This document shows positions 10,220 to 21,665 of a stretch of 60,000 bases of DNA, one piece after another (the first letter of the stretch is position 1; the number at the start of each line of letters is the position of its first letter). The position numbers and the translations under genes are program-made. The notes under the pieces are model-generated. The model worked only from the letters and a program-made list of their open reading frames with translations, had not been told where the DNA came from and did no database searches. Source of the stretch: Membranipora membranacea (Eukaryota > Bryozoa > Gymnolaemata > Cheilostomatida > Membraniporidae); the NCBI GenBank assembly GCA_914767715.1, contig OU612071.1, positions 23,249,681 through 23,309,680 of the forward strand, read 5' to 3'.

Positions 10220-10960
10220 CTATTCTGACATTCAATTGCCTCAATATGTTTTGTCTGTCATAACAGGATATAATAATCATTTATTATAACAATTATAAAT
10301 GTTCCGACCAAAACTATTTTTAGCAACCTTACACTCTTGACACTTTATGTAGCCAACTAAACCAAATGTGTGCATATTATTTTTCCACTGTACTAATCAA
10401 ATTGCATCCCGTTTCTCTGTTAGTTTCTCTGTTAGCGTTAGATAGTAAGTTAGTACATTATAAAATCATAGTATGGTTGATAAACAGCATAATTTATTGT
10501 TTGGCTGATAGCCGTGTGAAACAGACTTTTTGACTGGCAGGTTTCCGTTGGGCTTTATGCGTTCATCCTAACAAGTTGGATAGCGGGAATAAATAAGCTA
10601 TGCCCATGCTTGCTATGCATATAAAACCAGAGTACAGTTGATAAACAGCACATTTTTTTGCCTGGCTGATAGCCGTGTGAAACAGACTTTTCGACTGGCA
10701 GGTTTCTGTTAGGCTTTACACGGTCATCCTAACAGGTTGGATAACAGGAACAATTAAGCCAAGCCCATGCTGGCTATGACTATGGTTTCAAAATGAAAAT
10801 GAACTGTGACAATAATTTCTTTGCCCTTCATCTGTGCTTTCCCCTCGGCTTTGGTTTTTTTAGAGATAACAATTACCTTACTCAATGGGAATACCTAAGC
10901 CAAGACAATGCTGGCTGTCCTGACGAGGAAGAATTTCCCGACAATTTGATAGATAAGTAA
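10220..10960. repeat. Subterminal repeat block, left copy
   Basis: Matches 19730-20160 in the same orientation. It contains an extra tandem copy of a ~160-bp unit (about 10459-10618 and 10619-10780) marked by GATAGCCGTGTGAAACAGAC and GACTGGCAGGTTTC. The unit occurs once at the right end. Possibly subterminal transposase-binding DNA, by analogy with other transposons. Confidence 0.8.
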
Positions 10961-11020
10961 CAAGAACACATAGTTTATTGTTTTGAATATAAGTATATAA
11001 TGCACAAAACTGAAAATCCC

Positions 11021-11560
11021 TTGACTATGTTTCAAAATGAAAAGTCAAGACTTCTTTGACGGGGATTTGCCCCTTGGAAATGATCCAACAGCAGGTAGAA
11101 AGTAAAAATGTGTAATTATATAGCGTACATGGAATAAAAATTGACTTGACTGTGTTTTCAAATTTGTTTTCAAAATGAAAATGAAAAGTCAAGATGATTT
11201 TCTTTGACGGGGATTTGCCCTTCATCGGTGCTTTCCCCCTGGAAATGATGCAACAGCAGGTAGCAAATAAAAATGTTTAATTATATAGCGTACATGGAAT
11301 AAAAATTGACTTGACTATGTTTTAAAAATGAAAAGTCATGATAATTTCTTGGACAGGGATTTGCCCTTCATCGGTGCTTTACCCTTGGAAATGATGCAAC
11401 AGCGGGTAGAAAATAAAAAATGTGTAATTATATAGCGTACATGGAATAAAAATTGACTTGACTATGTTTTTTAAACGAAAAGTCATTAGGATTTTTTTGA
11501 CAGAGATTTGCCCTTCATCGGTGCTTTTCCCTTGGCTTTGCCATTTTAAGAGGTAACAAT
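11021..11560. repeat. Tandem array of ~125-165-bp units
   Basis: Units start at TTGACTATG (11021, 11146, 11311, 11458), and a related start lies at about 10781. Each holds ATTTGCCCTTCATCGGTGCTT and AATTATATAGCGTACATGG. The last unit and the 10781 unit both run into AACAATTACCT(G/T)ACTC. On the minus strand that is the splice donor of the last identified transposase exon, so the array has copied a coding-exon boundary. Confidence 0.85.
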
Positions 11561-11563
11561 TAC

Positions 11564-11774
11564 CTGACTCAAATTGTCATCTGCTGCAGCTGAGCTGGAT
11601 CTTCCTCTACCAGGCTGTTTCTTAGGCTTTGGAGTAGCTTGCTGCTCTGCTGCTGCAGCTAAGCTGGGTCTTCCTCTACCAGGCTGGTCTTTAGGCTGTG
11701 GAGTAGCTTGCTGCTCTGCTCCAGAGATATTGCCTCTGCCACGGCCGCGGCTCCGCCCTCGGCTTTCTGCATAT
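11564..11774 (-). CDS. RG-rich C-terminal exon of Kolobok transposase
   Basis: This 211-bp exon encodes a low-complexity tail. An arginine-glycine run (SRGRSRGRGRGN) is followed by two copies of an EQQATP-PK-QPGRGR repeat of about 23 residues. The DNA repeat is visible at about 11588-11720. RG-rich tails often bind nucleic acid. Such a tail is not something I associate with Kolobok proteins and may be a local acquisition by repeat expansion. Confidence 0.6.
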
Positions 11775-14700
11775 CTTTGTGTCAGCGTAATGTGGTGAGG
11801 TTATGCCAACCCACCTTGCTTTTTTTTCCATTTCAGCCTCCACTTCTTCGATGGAATCGTATTGAGGTCCTTTAGACGTGAGTGTTGGAGGCTCAATATC
11901 GTTGAGGAGAGGCCGTGTTCTGTTATTCACATAAACATCCAGGCATTTGTACATGTCATCTGTGTAACCTGTAACACTTAGATTGAATTAATTAACTTCT
12001 TGTAAAGTTGAGCGGACTTCCAGTCAAGTGTAGAAGGTTATCAATTTTTGCTGACTAACTACACCAGTTTGCAGTCTGAGCACTTGATGTCGGCTGGTAA
12101 TGATATTTGGGTGTTTCCGGTAGTTGTGGCTCTTCAAAATGACCAATAATACAACATTATGTTTTGGATATTTCTGCAACTCCAACTGTTGTTGTCTGGG
12201 GAAACTTTTTCAATTTACGATTATTTCATCATGATAATGAATTTTGACTCACTGTATGTGGCATCCTCTCTTACTAACTGAACTGCCGGGGTTTGTTTGG
12301 TGGCTTTCGAGCGGTGTATTACTTTCCTCGGTTTGGTAGGATCACTTGCCATCATCTTTACCGACCGCTGGCAATTTCCGTTGTGGTGTAAAATGGTCAG
12401 CTGTGTTCTAAAAATAAGTACAGATTTATCAGATTATATTTATGAAACAACCAAGCGTGTGAATTTCACAGTAATTTATTATTATTTTTCATGTTATAGA
12501 CTACTAAGCACTTGTACAGACAGGTTTCATAAATAAAACCTGTCTCGTTCAAGTGCTTCGTTGGTGTTTAACATGAAAAATAATAAGATATTTCCGGAAA
12601 TTTCAGTGTGATTCCCACAGCAATTTCAGTGTGATTCCCACGCTTGGATGTTGCAAAATCAATCACAAAATTAATCCCAAATCAAAGTCAACTACCAAAA
12701 AGCTGTATGCTCGTGAGCCTGTATATTGCAGTGTTGTTGGGTTATGTAAGTCACTAGTGGTCTCTAGTATGTTTTTACATAATCCTTGTTGCTTTACTTT
12801 ACTCATGGAATGGAATGGTGAACTTATGTTTGGCACTTTGTGATTATTCATGATTGACCAGTGGGCTTACTTACTTGGTGTTCCTAAGATTTGTTACAAC
12901 ATATTACACAGGACCCACAACTATTATAGAAACATTATCCCTGTTGTAATCCACATGCAGACGACCATGTGTGCATACCTAGTGTGTATAGTTAGCGCAC
13001 CAGTCTGTATAAAGTTCTTACTGTGAAAGCATTCCAGAGTAGGAAAACCCCTCCATTTTGGGTGCATTACGGTTGAGTTTGCCGTGAAAGCTCTCAAACT
13101 CTACTGTCGAGGTCCCACTGGCCATGTTTATTGCCTCCATAAACCCTTTCTCCAACAGTACCGTTCTCGTTTCCAAGTCAAGCTGCGTATCTGTAATAAG
13201 GAATCACATGTGGCAACTTGATTCGTCTTTCAAAATAAATCATCGATTCAGAATTGTGCATATGTAGGGCAAGTGCATAAGGAAACTTATTGCAGCATAA
13301 GCCACGTTCAAGACAGGTGTCTAAATAGCACTTATATGCTGATCTGTGGGCCTGTTTCCTTGCAAATCTGGGTGGAAAATGCATAATCATAACAAACAGA
13401 GCATAGGCTAATTCAAATGTCAATGAACCTGGAACAATCCACTCAACAACAAGTTCTTCCCCTTGCTTGTTGTACCGAACTTCTTCATCTGGGTGCTTAC
13501 ATTTTCCATTTCCGTCTCCTTCCAAGTCACAGATGTTGCAAATATGATTTGCGCATGACTTCCACCATGCCATCAGTTGGTCACCTGGAGCAGTGTTGGT
13601 GATAACATGCCATAGGTGGGCTATAATAGCTGGTATCCAGAGGCCAATTTGCTTGAACCCAACTTTCTTTGTGGACAACTTATTAAGTTTCTTCCGCAGT
13701 CCTACAACAGATTTGTTAACAAAAACATCAATAAGTAATCCATCAGATGAGGATAACTGAATTCATAGTCACAATCTATCTATTTTCAAAATTCATTGTC
13801 ATTTAGTGTGGGATTACTTTTCATGTCTCTTGTCTACAGCAACAGCATTTATTTACTGCTTATTTGTGGTTTTCGACCAGGAAGAAACCACAGTGTCATG
13901 TCTTGTTTACATTGCGATAATATGATTATGCTATGAGAGTAGGGTGCATTTATAATATTGTTATTGCGATGACTGTCTGCATGTGTGTTATGGATGGATA
14001 GATTTGGGTGATAAAATATTTACGCTGAGTTCTATTAGGATAGAAGCTACTATAAACATGATACAGTGTTACTTTTTTGAGATTCTAGCATACCTTTTGT
14101 GAGATGCCAAGTATCAAAGTCGTGTTTGACAGCCTTCCAAGAATTCTTCATATACACCTTCACACTGACGTGGCGGTCTGTTGTGAGCTGTTCGACAGCG
14201 ACATTGTTTAGATCAAGATAGGCTCTACAGCGCTTTAGCCCCTCTAGTTCCATGACTGAAGAGGAATTCGTCTCTGTACACTGTGAGAAAAATAGATAAA
14301 AAAATGTGTTCATGTGCTAAAGTTTTGGCATCAAATTATTCATAAAGCCAATGACGATCTTGTGTTATGTGTACACTGAAATAAATTCTTCTCATAGAAC
14401 ACTCACCACAGGGATTGATCTGACATTGATCTGATCGGCTGTCCCTGCTAGCATGAATAATATAGCCTAGGAATTTATCCTGTTTTCAAAACTGCAAACA
14501 GTAATAAATTGCTTTCAGCGTTAATGATTTGGGCTTTTCTAGAATGCCACAGGGACTGGCTATTTTTGCAAACCCGTTGTTGGGCAAAATAAAGGTAATT
14601 ACACCATTCCAGATATGAAGTTCAATGATTCTGTATCACACTGATGTCACCATCCACATTTATCCAAAACAATTTAATTTTCACTGTATGATACAAGATA

Positions 14701-17700
14701 ATTTACCTTTACCAAACTGTTTGCAACAATTTTACTGTTTGCGGCACACAAAAATGTGTAGATGCCATACATGGCACTGTGGCCAGGGGAGTCGAACCGC
14801 CCATCGCCATTCAGTTTTAGTGGCTGCTGTAGTTTGCCTCTCTCCTCCGCCATCCTCTTCTCATACATCCCCTCACAACCTTTACAAATGATAATTCAGA
14901 CTATTAAAACCTGAAGATCCCTTAGTCAACGAAATAGCACAATGTAAATTCTGCTAAAAACCATCTCTGGCTACAGAAATCATAGATTTTTACTCTTTCA
15001 GCAATATAAAATAATTGGAACTCAGAAGGCCACATCTGCCATATGTTGTAAACACTATCACAGGTCATGGTCTATTCAGAGAACACTTAAATCAAATGAA
15101 CATCGCTGACGAGTCTTCCTTGTTGAAATACATGGCTAAATATAGCTGACCTGAATTTAAAATAACTCGGACTTTTAGGCGGCCTGTCGCCAGCCTTTTA
15201 TATCTTATGTCATAACAAACAATCACTGTTATCATACACTGGTGGAGGGATATGTCAATACTTTTTGTCAATCATATGATTCCTTTTTCTACATGTGCCT
15301 AATACCAATCGGCATCTTAGCTAATATCTTCAGTCGTGATTATCTAGCTCCAATATACACGCGTAAAACCAATTCAATCTATCATTCCTGTCCTAAATGT
15401 GGTGCGATATCGAACACAAATATTCACTTTATTTTTGACTGCCCAAATTACTCAAAATTCAGAGAGAAAACACTCAAAATAGATAGTATATCAAAACCAT
15501 AAAACACAATTTTTCATTAAGGTGATGGATCTGGCTGACTTTATAAAATTGTCTGATAGATTTAGTACCATTATATACAGAATCAAATTTGTCCGGGGCC
15601 TTTGTAGACAATGAGTGCAATACATCACCATATTCGGAATGATTTATCCCATTCCATCTCAATCCCCCTCACAAGACATAACATAATGGATCATAGCAAC
15701 ATGATTCCTTGGAAACTTGACTTACCCCATGTAGATACTCCCGTTGGTATTTGAAGAATGTACCGGGGCTCACTGTGGAGACATTCAGGAAGTTGAAGGC
15801 TCGTAAAAATTTAGTCGAAAGGCAGCCAGTGAAGAGTATGGTGGCACAGAGGAGGAGATTTAGAATGGGCACACCATTCACCTTTTCACTGTTAGCCCAC
15901 TCTCTAACATGACCGCATTTGTCACTCTGGCAAGATATTTTGAAAGGCACGTAGCACCCATATGCCTGCTGCTGCTCCACCAAAGCCTCCATGCCACATC
16001 GTATACATGGCTTCAATAGTTGAAGGAGGTTGTCTCGGCAGACAATGAACTTCTTCTCATCATACCATGAAGTTCCCCTGTAAATATAAAAAAAACCTGT
16101 CAATATCCAACACAACATCGTAAGAACAATTTTCTAACCAGCTTTGTATATGTAGCTCCCTTGGAAGTGTTTACAGTTCATTTGATTTTTTTCTACAATT
16201 CATCGTTATGTTATTTCGCGACAATAAAAAAACGCAGTGTGTTATCATAAAACAATATTTCAAATTCTCGTTACTTTTATAATGATTTTTTTATAGTAAC
16301 TAGCATATTTTAAGAATTTTCGACTTTCTTTCGATCATTGTTTATTGAAGCACAAAACCATTACTTTTATCGAGGAATTTCATTTCTTGTCTGAATATAT
16401 CAAATCAATAAAATAAGTACACTCACAAAGTTTTGTACACTGATTCATTCTCCTCCACGTCATCTATGAACTGGACATTTTCTTCTGAGCTCGCCTCGTA
16501 CTCAGAGCTGCCGTATTCATGAACCTGGTGAACACAAGGATATACACTCAATACAGGTTTACATTTAAAACTTAGTATATGTATATGGTATATGGAATCT
16601 TCATAAAATTGACTACATCCATAACCCGTTATTGAAGCCAAGTCCAATGATCTTCACAAGGAGTCTGGAATGACGAAATCTGTACATGTGAGGGACTTAG
16701 ACTAAACTGACATATTATGCTGATAGTTTAATCTGGATATCAGTGTGGCGTATAAAATCCATTTTTGAGGTTAAAAAAGGTGTCAATACCCTGCTGAATT
16801 TTTCACAAAGACAAAGCCAATCTTTTTTGTGAGAACTCAACTGGTACTCACAGTAGGGGCTGATGATGATGATGAAGCTTTTTCTGATGTGTCTGGGGAA
16901 GTATCTGGAGGATGACCATCAGCAGAAGGCCTAGATGGTGCAGGAACAATAACTATAGGTACTGGTTTGGCTGGCTGACTAGGAGATTTTATACTTTGTA
17001 GTCTTTTCACAGTTTTATTCTCTTCAAGTTCCTGTAGCCTTTTATCTGCTCTGGTCTCGCTGAAATTCTTTATACCAGTCCTAAAAGAAAAGTGTGGTTT
17101 CAAGTGAACCTGGTAAGTTCTTACATCCCCACTTTGATATTGGCAGACAGTATTACGTCATGTGATGTCAACTAATACAATACAAATTATATAATAATGC
17201 ATCACGCAGTGGATTGAATTAGAGCAAGGCTGCCCAACCAGTAACCCTAGGGCTGCATGCGGCCCCATTTTTATGCGGCCCTCAACCCTTTTGATAAAAT
17301 CGCGTAGTAGCGAAAACAATTTTCACCCCTACGTTTATTACATTCGTCATTTGTACAATAATAAGGAAAGCTGTACATCTAGTCACAGTATATTGTAATA
17401 AATTCCCCGCTGCAGAGATTGAATACTGCACACCCATATATGTGTGTTTGATTTATGGTGAGGTTGCGGGGGGGGGGGGTGCCCTCATTGAAAAGGTTGG
17501 GCACCCATGAATTAGAGTATCAATTTGACTTCATTAAACTGTGACAGTGCTCTATTCCGAAGGAGCGATGTGTTTAAATATGAATAACTAACTTACTGAT
17601 TATATTCTGTCTGTGTGTGGATATTTGCTTGTTTGACAATATCAACCTGGCAAGCTAAAAGAGATAATAATAGAAATAATAAATATAAGAACCAAATTGA

Positions 17701-20524
17701 ATGTAGACGCAATGGGCAGGCGTAGGTGAAAAAGTTGTGTGGAAGATACAGCAGATATCAATAATAAACAGTTATCTAAATGAGAATGTAAATCACATGC
17801 ATGATGGGGAAAGCAATAACATATCACTTCATGTTCCGTAGTTTTCTGTTAACTGGTCGGGTTAACATTTAGTCAGCGAGTTACAGCATTGCATGATGTA
17901 TGATTATTTTTATGAATACTTTACTCCTCTATGGTATTAATACCTGTTATGAATACCATAGAGGAGTATCGTATTCGCATGATATACATGCTTGAAATTT
18001 CCAAAATTATTTCTATCAAATTTTTTCTCATCCTCTTTACTTTGCGTAGGCACCCGCCCTAACTAACCAAGATCGATTGTTAGCTAACATTATGTCAAGG
18101 CAAGGCGAACAAATAACTTGCAGCAATATTTGGAAAAAAATCCTTTTTATGTCATCCATTCAAAATTTGTAACATAACTCCTGAGCAACCGATTACCTAC
18201 CCTGACTGTGCATGTGAACAGCACCATAAACTCTCAAAGGCAAATCCACCATCCCTCTAGGTCGAGTTTGACTGTCTCTTTGTAAAAGAGATCTCAAGAA
18301 GACTGGATTATCTGAAGATGGAGCAGGTGAGACTGAAATGGCGGGAGGCTTGTGAGTGGGAAGTAACATCTGTACTGGGTTGGTAGGGGTTGAAGATGTT
18401 GGCACTGCCTCAGACAGAGTTGGTATTGCATGAACCAATACATCATCAGGCTCAACATTGGTCGGGGATGACGGATACAAGTCCAGATTGGGCAGACAGG
18501 GATCGGGGACTTGTGACTGCAATGGAGAGGGAAGGTCTGAGCTCATGTCAAGTGCAGGTGCAGCTTTTCCAGTCACTGGGGTTAAAAGGCTAACTTCAGA
18601 CACCTCAGTTGTTTCCGAGTAAGGTACTTCTGAAGGAGAGCCCGTCTGTTCTCCAATAACTAAATCGCCTCCCGTCTGCTGCTGTACATCTGACTGGCTA
18701 CTTGTTCCCTCACCGAGTGCAAGCGCTCGTCGGGATTTCTTAGCTGACCTGTGATAATTTATAAGAATTATTCATCAGGGTAAAATCATTAAAAGCTTGG
18801 AATATATTTAGTTGTGATTAATTAGCTAGTAATCAACTAGCTTAGAGGTTTCTTAGAAGGGAACCCTGCTAATAAATAAATAATTTTGCAATAGATAAGG
18901 TGAGGGTTGGGTTTGTCTCATAACAATGGTACCGCACATTCAGCACTTTTATTAGTATTATATTAGTAAATTTTTTATATTCATATTTTTATATTTATTA
19001 TTTATCCAATCTAAAAATATCAGGCATTAGTTGGTAATAACATGTTTAGCATGTTATAAAGCTGGCATACCTCCTGATAGGCTTTGCTGTCAATGTGTTA
19101 TGATTAGCAGCTGCAGATTACTATGATTTATGTGTCAAACTTACGGCTCAGGGTCAGACAGAAGACTGCTAATGATAGACTCTCTCTCTCTCTCTTCCTT
19201 TGTAGGAGTAAAAACATGCTTCTTTCTTGGTGTTGGCATATCATCAGGAACCACATATCCCGGTAACACTTCCCTATCGGTGCGCAGGTAAATTCTGATG
19301 GCAACAAGAAAAAAATTATATGTTGTCAATGTGGCTACAAAAGTGCAGGTTATTCCAATAGGTGTAGTTTCCATATAGATCACTATTTTTATCAATCATA
19401 AAGGTCTAAACACACTGACAGTAGTCTTGTTCACACAGCCGGTTTTGACCAAAAAAACCGAAACCCATGGCCACGTGTACAAGGCTACACTGACAGAGGA
19501 TCACCAGACGCTTTTATGTGAGTAATGTGATGTCATGCAAAATGCTCTGCACTCTGAGGTTGCAGCTGAGGATAGGCTGAGGCTGCTGACACCAAATGCG
19601 TTAACAATGGTGACATATAGTTGTGATAACCTCTGATGTTACAACAGGTAAGTGTGTTTTGACCATTACAGGAGTTATGTGGAGAATTTCAGTCTTTGAC
19701 TATCATAAATATTAAATCCTGAGGAAACGACATTCAATTATCTAACTATGTTTTGTCTGTTATAATAATCCTTTATCATAACAATTAAATGCAATACTGT
19801 AACTATTTTTAGAAATCTTATACCTTTCCCTCTTACAACTTGACAATTCATGTAAGCTAGCGGACTAAACCAAACGTGTGCGTACTATTTTTACGATATT
19901 AATAAAATTATATCCAGTTTCTCTGCTAGTTTTAGATAGTAAGTTAAAAAGTACAAAAATAAAATCATAGCATAGTTGATAAACAACATATTTTTAGGCC
20001 TAGCTGGTAGCCTTGTTATGAACAGACTTTTTGACTGGCAGGTTGCCGTAAGGCTTTACGCATTCATCCGAACAAGTTGGTGATTATGACTAATTAAGAC
20101 AAGGCCATGCTGGCTATCCTAACTTGAGGTAGAATCGCCCGACAGTTAGGTGTGAAGTATTTGTATATTATATACTATCATATCCAAACATTCAAGAAAG
20201 CATGACATTAAATGTAGTGTATGAAACAAAGGGCAATGGTTTAACTGGATAAAAAAAAACCAAAGCATGTCACCGATGATAATCACTGTATAACAACTCA
20301 CCTATTCTCGGCTTCGAGAACATATCTGGTGTAATTTCTGATGTCCTTTTTGTGAAAATGTCTCCAACATAAACGACTAGTTTGGATAAGTTTGAAGTCT
20401 CTGAATGACTCACGGACCTAATCCACCCATTTTTGGCGAGTTATAGCATTGGATGGAAAATTAAACAGGTGATGTATCTCCTCGCAGTTGGCAGCTGCAC
20501 AAAAAAAAACTCTTTTCTAGGCAT
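11564..20524 (-). CDS. Kolobok transposase, multi-exon
   Basis: Cuts and joins the surrounding transposon. Exons (genomic, 5' to 3'): 20524-20304, 19294-19145, 18748-18197, 17080-16852, 16524-16427, 16077-15726, 14879-14707, 14280-14094, 13701-13429, 13190-13022, 12407-12253, 11968-11815, 11774-11564. All have AG/GT borders, and phases agree at every junction except 15726/14879, where one small exon is missing or lost. Domain order: THAP; a long Ser/Pro-rich linker; a Cys-pair region ending in NLLLCATILFTG and FLNVSTVS; then NGDGRFDSPGHSAMYG, LTTDRHVSVK, FDTWHLTKG, NHICNIC, FESFHGKLN and LTILHHNGNC. The D, D and E of these motifs are the likely catalytic triad (inference). The THAP exon is broken; the rest has no stop. 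The true last exon beyond 11564 was not found. Confidence 0.8.
12477..12588. repeat. Short foldback element
   Basis: Arms of about 51 bp (12477-12527 and 12535-12588) pair through TTATTATTTTTCATGTTA, AAGCACTTG and ACAGACAGGTTT, with a few mismatches and a 7-base loop. It lies in a transposase intron, like a very small MITE. Confidence 0.8.
15242..15505 (+). mobile_element. LINE 3' fragment
   Basis: An 86-codon frame ends with LAPIYTRKTNSIYHSCPKCG and HFIFDCPNY-FRE. This is a CxxC...H...C knuckle typical of the C-terminus of non-LTR retrotransposon polymerase proteins. It lies antisense in the transposase intron where one small exon appears to be missing, so the insertion may have removed it. 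Confidence 0.65.
17225..17509. mobile_element. hAT-type MITE
   Basis: This 285-bp element has ends CAAGGCTGCCCAACC and, inverted, CATGGGTGCCCAACC. A perfect 8-bp duplication AATTAGAG flanks it (17217-17224 and 17510-17517). Eight-base target sites and CA-G-TGCCCAACC ends fit hAT elements. It carries GCGGCCC motifs, a poly-G run (17468-17479) and no coding capacity. It is nested in an intron of the Kolobok transposase. Confidence 0.9.
17914..17976. repeat. 25-bp inverted repeat
   Basis: GAATAC--TACTCCTCTATGGTATT (17914-17938) and its inverted partner (17952-17976) are separated by 13 bases. Near-perfect hairpin in a transposase intron. Confidence 0.85.
19425..19490. repeat. Short hairpin family, copy 1
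   Basis: A 66-bp foldback with outer arms AGTCTTGTTCACA / TGTACAAGGCTA and a GGTTTTGACCAAAAAAACC core. A relative lies at 45745-45812 inside the ISL2EU element. Confidence 0.65.
19730..20160. repeat. Subterminal repeat block, right copy
   Basis: Direct-orientation relative of 10220-10960. Shared blocks are ATGTTTTGTCTGT, ACTAAACCAAA-GTGTGC, TGACTGGCAGGTT and CCATGCTGGCTATC. It lies in intron 1 of the transposase gene. Confidence 0.8.
20304..20524 (-). pseudogene. THAP exon of the Kolobok transposase, disrupted
   Basis: Starts at ATTTCAG|ATG and ends at AATAG|GTGAG. In the frame that joins exon 2 correctly it has the THAP pattern: Cys-x4-Cys (CAAANC), FNFP, KWVD, and Cys-x2-His-Phe (CWRHF). 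The start codon is out of that frame by one base at a run of nine T (minus strand), and a TAG interrupts the domain after WVD. Both are small changes in an otherwise open gene. They could be true decay or, for the homopolymer, a base-calling error. Confidence 0.75.
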
Positions 20525-20757
20525 CTGAAATAGAAAAATAATGATGGTAGTTATAACACCATAAATTTTTTATTGTTACTACTCGCATCGGGTTCCAGTG
20601 AATAATACTTGCCAAGACTCCCTATTTAGGTGGGACCCTCCAGATTTCACTATCACTCCAGATCACTATTTCCTCCAGATTGACAGAAAAACCACAGTCT
20701 TTTAGTAACTATCCAAGCACTTGTGATGAGTCCCAGGGGCCAATGTGTTGATGTAGT

Positions 20758-20820
20758 AAGTGCTCAGACTCGCAGGCGCAGGTTACCTGCGCAGGTTTCT
20801 GCGCCCTGGAGTATGAGCAC
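20758..20820. repeat. GC-rich imperfect hairpin
   Basis: AGTGCTCA at 20758 pairs with TGAGCACT at 20820. Inside, GCGCAGGTTACCTGC faces GCAGGTTTCTGCGC. It is an imperfect stem of about 30 pairs, unusually GC-rich for this window. Confidence 0.7.
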
Positions 20821-20865
20821 TTAGACTCAAGGGGGCAGCCAAACCTTGCCAAACATTGCCAAAAT

Positions 20866-21029
20866 CCCAGGTTTTGGAGTAGACCTGCGATGATCCCTGC
20901 TGTGCACACTAATTAATTCCAGAGCACAAGTACGACAAATTCATCATGATGAGCATTAATTGGCATTGTGTTGCTTTAAGACTAAGAACACAGGTCTACT
21001 CCAAAATCCCAGGTTTTGGAGTAGACCTG
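20866..21029. repeat. Repeated CCCAGGTTTTGGAGTAGACCTG motif
   Basis: The motif ATCCCAGGTTTTGGAGTAGA occurs at about 20866 and 21006. The second copy is preceded by its own inverse (CAGGTCTACTCC, 20993), giving a palindrome. A diverged copy (ACCCAGGTTTTGGAATAG) lies at about 28796. Confidence 0.75.
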
Positions 21030-21576
21030 TGACTAAGAATATAATAATATTATCCAAGTGATGCCTAGTAGTCGTCTGGTGATACTAGTATTTATTTAGT
21101 TATAGAGGTTTTCTTGAAAGCGTACAGATAACAAAAGGAATTCTATTATAGGTAACTTGTTGACCTCTGAAAACAGCAAAAAAACATATCAAGCTTACTA
21201 CCAAAGTTAAACACAATATTCACAGTATAATTCACCTCTTGTCACAATGACTGTCTTTGACTTTGAGAGAGAAGAGAGTGTAATAACAGGTTATAATCCG
21301 ACAGATTGTACCAACAAACAATAAGTGAATATGTGTTTAGTGCTAGTTCAACCTCATTTTAAAACTAGTCAGCCACATCCATGTGAATTTCTCAACACTA
21401 TGACAGAGAGACGACTGCTCTTTTGATTATGAACAAATCTCCTGGGGTGCGTCACATCCGGTGCTTTATCACCGTGGTTACAAGTAAAACTTTTGACGGA
21501 TGACATCCGGCTGGTTCCCAAGGTGAAATGATAGCCATAACTCCAAAACTTCAGGACCCCATAACTTCAGTTTGTT

Positions 21577-21665
21577 GTGATTTCACAGGCTGTATCTTGC
21601 TCACATGACAAATCAAGTCCTGAAAAAGAATCCTCAATTAATTAACCTGCCCTCAAACAAAGTCA
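21577..21665 (-). repeat. Right terminal inverted repeat of Kolobok element
   Basis: Inverted partner of 9125-9212 (GCTGTATCTTGCTCACATG, then CCCTCAAACAAAGTCA), immediately followed by TTAA at 21666-21669. Confidence 0.85.

Larger units (their letters stand above)
9125..21665 (-). mobile_element. Kolobok-type DNA transposon, ~12.5 kb
   Basis: The ends are inverted repeats of about 90 bp (AGACTTAGTTTGAGGG on the left; TGACTTTGTTTGAGGG read inward from the right). Each end is flanked by TTAA (9121-9124 and 21666-21669), the target duplication of Kolobok elements. The main gene is a minus-strand, many-exon transposase with THAP, GDGR-DSPG, TDRH and ESFH motifs. A plus-strand exon near the left end may belong to a second gene. 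The introns carry a hAT MITE, a LINE fragment and several hairpins, so the copy is old, but the coding frame past the first exon is open. Confidence 0.85.

Noticed and set aside
10220-20160. LTR retrotransposon with these direct repeats as LTRs
   Set aside because: No TG...CA ends, primer site or gag-pol; the region lies within TTAA-flanked inverted ends and encodes a Kolobok transposase.
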